54,481 bases of DNA, from positions 1 to 54,481 of the forward strand of contig NZ_JACC01000034.1 in the NCBI RefSeq assembly GCF_000520955.1. Direction: 5' to 3'. Made by a program: the position numbers and the translations under genes. Within the stretch, counting starts at the first letter, position 1, and the number at the start of each line of letters is the position of its first letter. Positions 52,779-54,481 of this stretch are shown piece after piece. Source of the stretch: Aquimarina pacifica (GTDB lineage: Bacteria; Bacteroidota; Bacteroidia; Flavobacteriales; Flavobacteriaceae). The notes under the pieces were generated by a model that had not been told where the DNA came from, searched no databases, and worked only from the letters and a program-made list of their open reading frames with translations.

Positions 52779-54443
52779 ATGAAAAAGCATTACAAGTCTA
52801 TAAATCATAATAGTTGTAACCATAATGATCATGATCGTTGGAATAGAAGGTCTTTTTTACAAGCATTAGGTCTTGCAACTGGTGGAGCAATGACATTAGG
52901 TGGTTCTTCAATAGCGTATTCTAAAGATTCTATGCTTAGTTCGGCTATTAATAAAGCAGAGAGTGATAATATTCTTGTGATAGTGAAGCTCTTTGGGGGA
53001 AATGATGCCTTGAATATGATAGTGCCAATAAATCAGTATGATGCATACGCTAATGCTAGACCTACTATAAAGGTTCCTCAAAACAATCTTATAAAACTCA
53101 GTGATGAGTATGGTATGAATAATGTAATGAGCTCTTTAGAAGGGATGTGGGGAGAAGGGCAAATGAAAATAATTAATAGTGTGGGCTATGAAGATCATTC
53201 TAGATCGCACTTTAAAGGGTCTGATATTTGGGCGTCCGCACAATTAGGAACTGTTCAGCATAGCGGTTGGCTAGGTAGGTATTTAGAGGATAAATATCCT
53301 GATTATTTGTTAAACCCACCAGAATCCCCAACGGCTATTCAGATCGGAAACCTTAAAAATATAACGTTTAATGGAGAGGGGAGTTCTCAATATAGTTTCT
53401 CTGTTGCAAATATAAATAGGCTAAAAGCTATAGCTTCAGAGGGTAATGTTTATGATTTACAAGGGCTTCCGGATTGTACGCGAGGAGATAAATTAGAATT
53501 TGTAAGAGCTTTAGTGAATAGTACATTTAATTATGCAGATGTGATCTATGATGCTTATAATAGTTCTAATGATTACGGTAATTATCCTAATAATAATTTT
53601 TCAAGGCAATTAAGTATTATTTCGAGACTGATTAAAGGTAATTTGGGGACTAAAATATATATGATTACCGTAGGTGGTTTTGATACCCATTCAGAACAAG
53701 TTGATAGACAATCAATACTGCTTAAAGATATGGCGGATAGTATTTCTTATTTTTATGAAGATTTGACTAATTCAGGCTGGGGTGATAAAGTGTTGTCTAT
53801 GGGGATTTCTGAATTTGGAAGAAGGGTTAAAGAAAATGGTACGGGTACTGATCATGGAACTGCTGGTGCTGTAATGCTGTTTGGCGGAGGTTTAAATGGA
53901 AGTGGAATGGTAGGGGAGCATTCAAGTTTAACAGATCTTTTGTCTAATGGTGATATGTATCATAATACTGACTTTAGAAGTGTGTATGGTTCTATATTGA
54001 AAGAGTGGATGTGTGTGGATGCTTCTGTAGTAAATTCAATTGTTCTTTATGATGAGTATGAATCATTAGAGTTAGGGTTTAAGTGCGGTAATGAAGAAAC
54101 TGAAGAAACAGATGAAGAAGAAGGGGATGTAGTAGTTGTAGATTATGACGATATTGGAGATTTGCCAGATTCATTAGGTAATAGGGTGTTTAATCATGCT
54201 ACAGTTTATGATGATAATAAAGTATACCTTGATTTAGATGTTGTGACTACACAACATATAGTTGTTTCGTTGTACAGTATTTCTGGTCAAAAATTAGGAG
54301 ATGTTAAAAATCAGATATTTCTTCCCGGTAGCTATAGGATTGATCTAGAGCAATCGTTAAATGCGCAATTATCCTCAGGTCATTATATATATAGACTGTC
54401 TAGTAATAAGAAAAGTGTAAGTGCTAAGGTGATGATTCAATAG
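52779..54443 (+). CDS. DUF1501 protein with Tat signal and T9SS C-terminal domain
   Basis: A 554-residue member of the DUF1501 (sulfatase-like alkaline phosphatase fold) family. Seen: an N-terminal twin-arginine motif RRSFLQALGL (RR at 23-24) in a Tat-like signal with AMTLGGSSIAYS; core segments KLFGGNDALNMIVP, VGYEDHSRSHFKGSDIWASA, TVGGFDTHSEQVDRQ, MGISEFGRRVKENGTGTDHGTAGAVMLFGG; an acidic linker (EETEETDEEEGDVVVVD) and a C-terminal T9SS type A-like sorting domain (about 480-554: VSLYSISGQKLG, then LSSGHYIYRLSS, ending AKVMIQ). So it is predicted to be folded in the cytosol, exported by Tat and then secreted or surface-attached by T9SS. It follows the DUF1800 gene by 5 bases. Confidence 0.87.
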   Translation: MKKHYKSINHNSCNHNDHDRWNRRSFLQALGLATGGAMTLGGSSIAYSKDSMLSSAINKAESDNILVIVKLFGGNDALNMIVPINQYDAYANARPTIKVPQNNLIKLSDEYGMNNVMSSLEGMWGEGQMKIINSVGYEDHSRSHFKGSDIWASAQLGTVQHSGWLGRYLEDKYPDYLLNPPESPTAIQIGNLKNITFNGEGSSQYSFSVANINRLKAIASEGNVYDLQGLPDCTRGDKLEFVRALVNSTFNYADVIYDAYNSSNDYGNYPNNNFSRQLSIISRLIKGNLGTKIYMITVGGFDTHSEQVDRQSILLKDMADSISYFYEDLTNSGWGDKVLSMGISEFGRRVKENGTGTDHGTAGAVMLFGGGLNGSGMVGEHSSLTDLLSNGDMYHNTDFRSVYGSILKEWMCVDASVVNSIVLYDEYESLELGFKCGNEETEETDEEEGDVVVVDYDDIGDLPDSLGNRVFNHATVYDDNKVYLDLDVVTTQHIVVSLYSISGQKLGDVKNQIFLPGSYRIDLEQSLNAQLSSGHYIYRLSSNKKSVSAKVMIQ

Positions 54444-54481
54444 TTTCATGTATTTTTTTCATTGTTTGTGCGTTTTTTTGT

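Overview
The window is about 54.5 kb of AT-rich chromosome from a marine-type member of the Bacteroidota, most likely family Flavobacteriaceae. Evidence seen directly: twelve exact copies of the Bacteroidota -7 promoter element TAnnTTTG close to gene starts, A-rich leaders instead of Shine-Dalgarno sites, a SusC/SusD pair, a type IX secretion (T9SS) C-terminal domain, an OstA-like protein, a DUF5606 protein and the spoT-fur-purA order. The genus cannot be fixed from sequence alone; Aquimarina-like is a guess. It is mainly a housekeeping region. I see no insertion sequence, phage, CRISPR array, tRNA or rRNA.

Layout. 1-7.7 kb: a cell-surface glycan cluster, probably lipooligosaccharide core, with seven glycosyltransferases of several folds, a WaaP/Kdo-kinase-like sugar kinase and a cut-off upstream gene, in short transcription units on both strands. 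7.8-14.3 kb: dapD, ruvX, def, a DUF5606 gene, pyrG and yidC. 14.5-16.1 kb: a secreted MORN/YwqK-like protein and an unannotated-looking membrane protein with the H-x6-D / HxH signature of LAS (MepA-like) peptidoglycan peptidases. 16.4-19.4 kb: mnmA, a FabK/nitronate monooxygenase-like flavoprotein and mazG. 19.7-27.1 kb: a membrane-embedded AraC-type regulator, a small VOC protein and a stand-alone SusC/SusD nutrient uptake pair. 27.1-32.1 kb: a DUF349 protein, aroE and two tandem DUF368 (PopT-type) lipid-carrier transporters. 32.4-42 kb: a TPR protein, a class III aminotransferase, an OstA/LptA-like protein, purA, a Fur-family regulator and a RelA/SpoT alarmone enzyme. 42.1-47.5 kb: a Ste24-type protease, a SpoU methyltransferase, and a soluble hybrid histidine kinase paired with a small membrane protein. 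47.6-51 kb: thrS-infC-rpmI-rplT. 51.3-54.4 kb: a DUF1800/DUF1501 pair.

How the genes connect. Several units converge on the envelope: the glycosyltransferase cluster, dapD (peptidoglycan diaminopimelate), the two DUF368 proteins (undecaprenyl phosphate recycling), YidC, the OstA protein and the LAS peptidase. Translation and nucleotide supply form the second theme (thrS-infC-rpmI-rplT, def, mnmA, trmH-like, pyrG, purA, spoT, mazG).

Most worth a second look: the DUF1501 protein, which combines a twin-arginine signal with a T9SS sorting domain; infC, which has no AUG and appears to start at AUA; a terminator-like hairpin inside a 24-codon leader frame immediately before yidC; the LAS peptidase next to a YwqK-like protein; the tandem DUF368 genes overlapping aroE; and the membrane protein plus soluble hybrid kinase pair. 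Several long open frames begin at a TTG lying in a -7 promoter box, and I moved those starts downstream.
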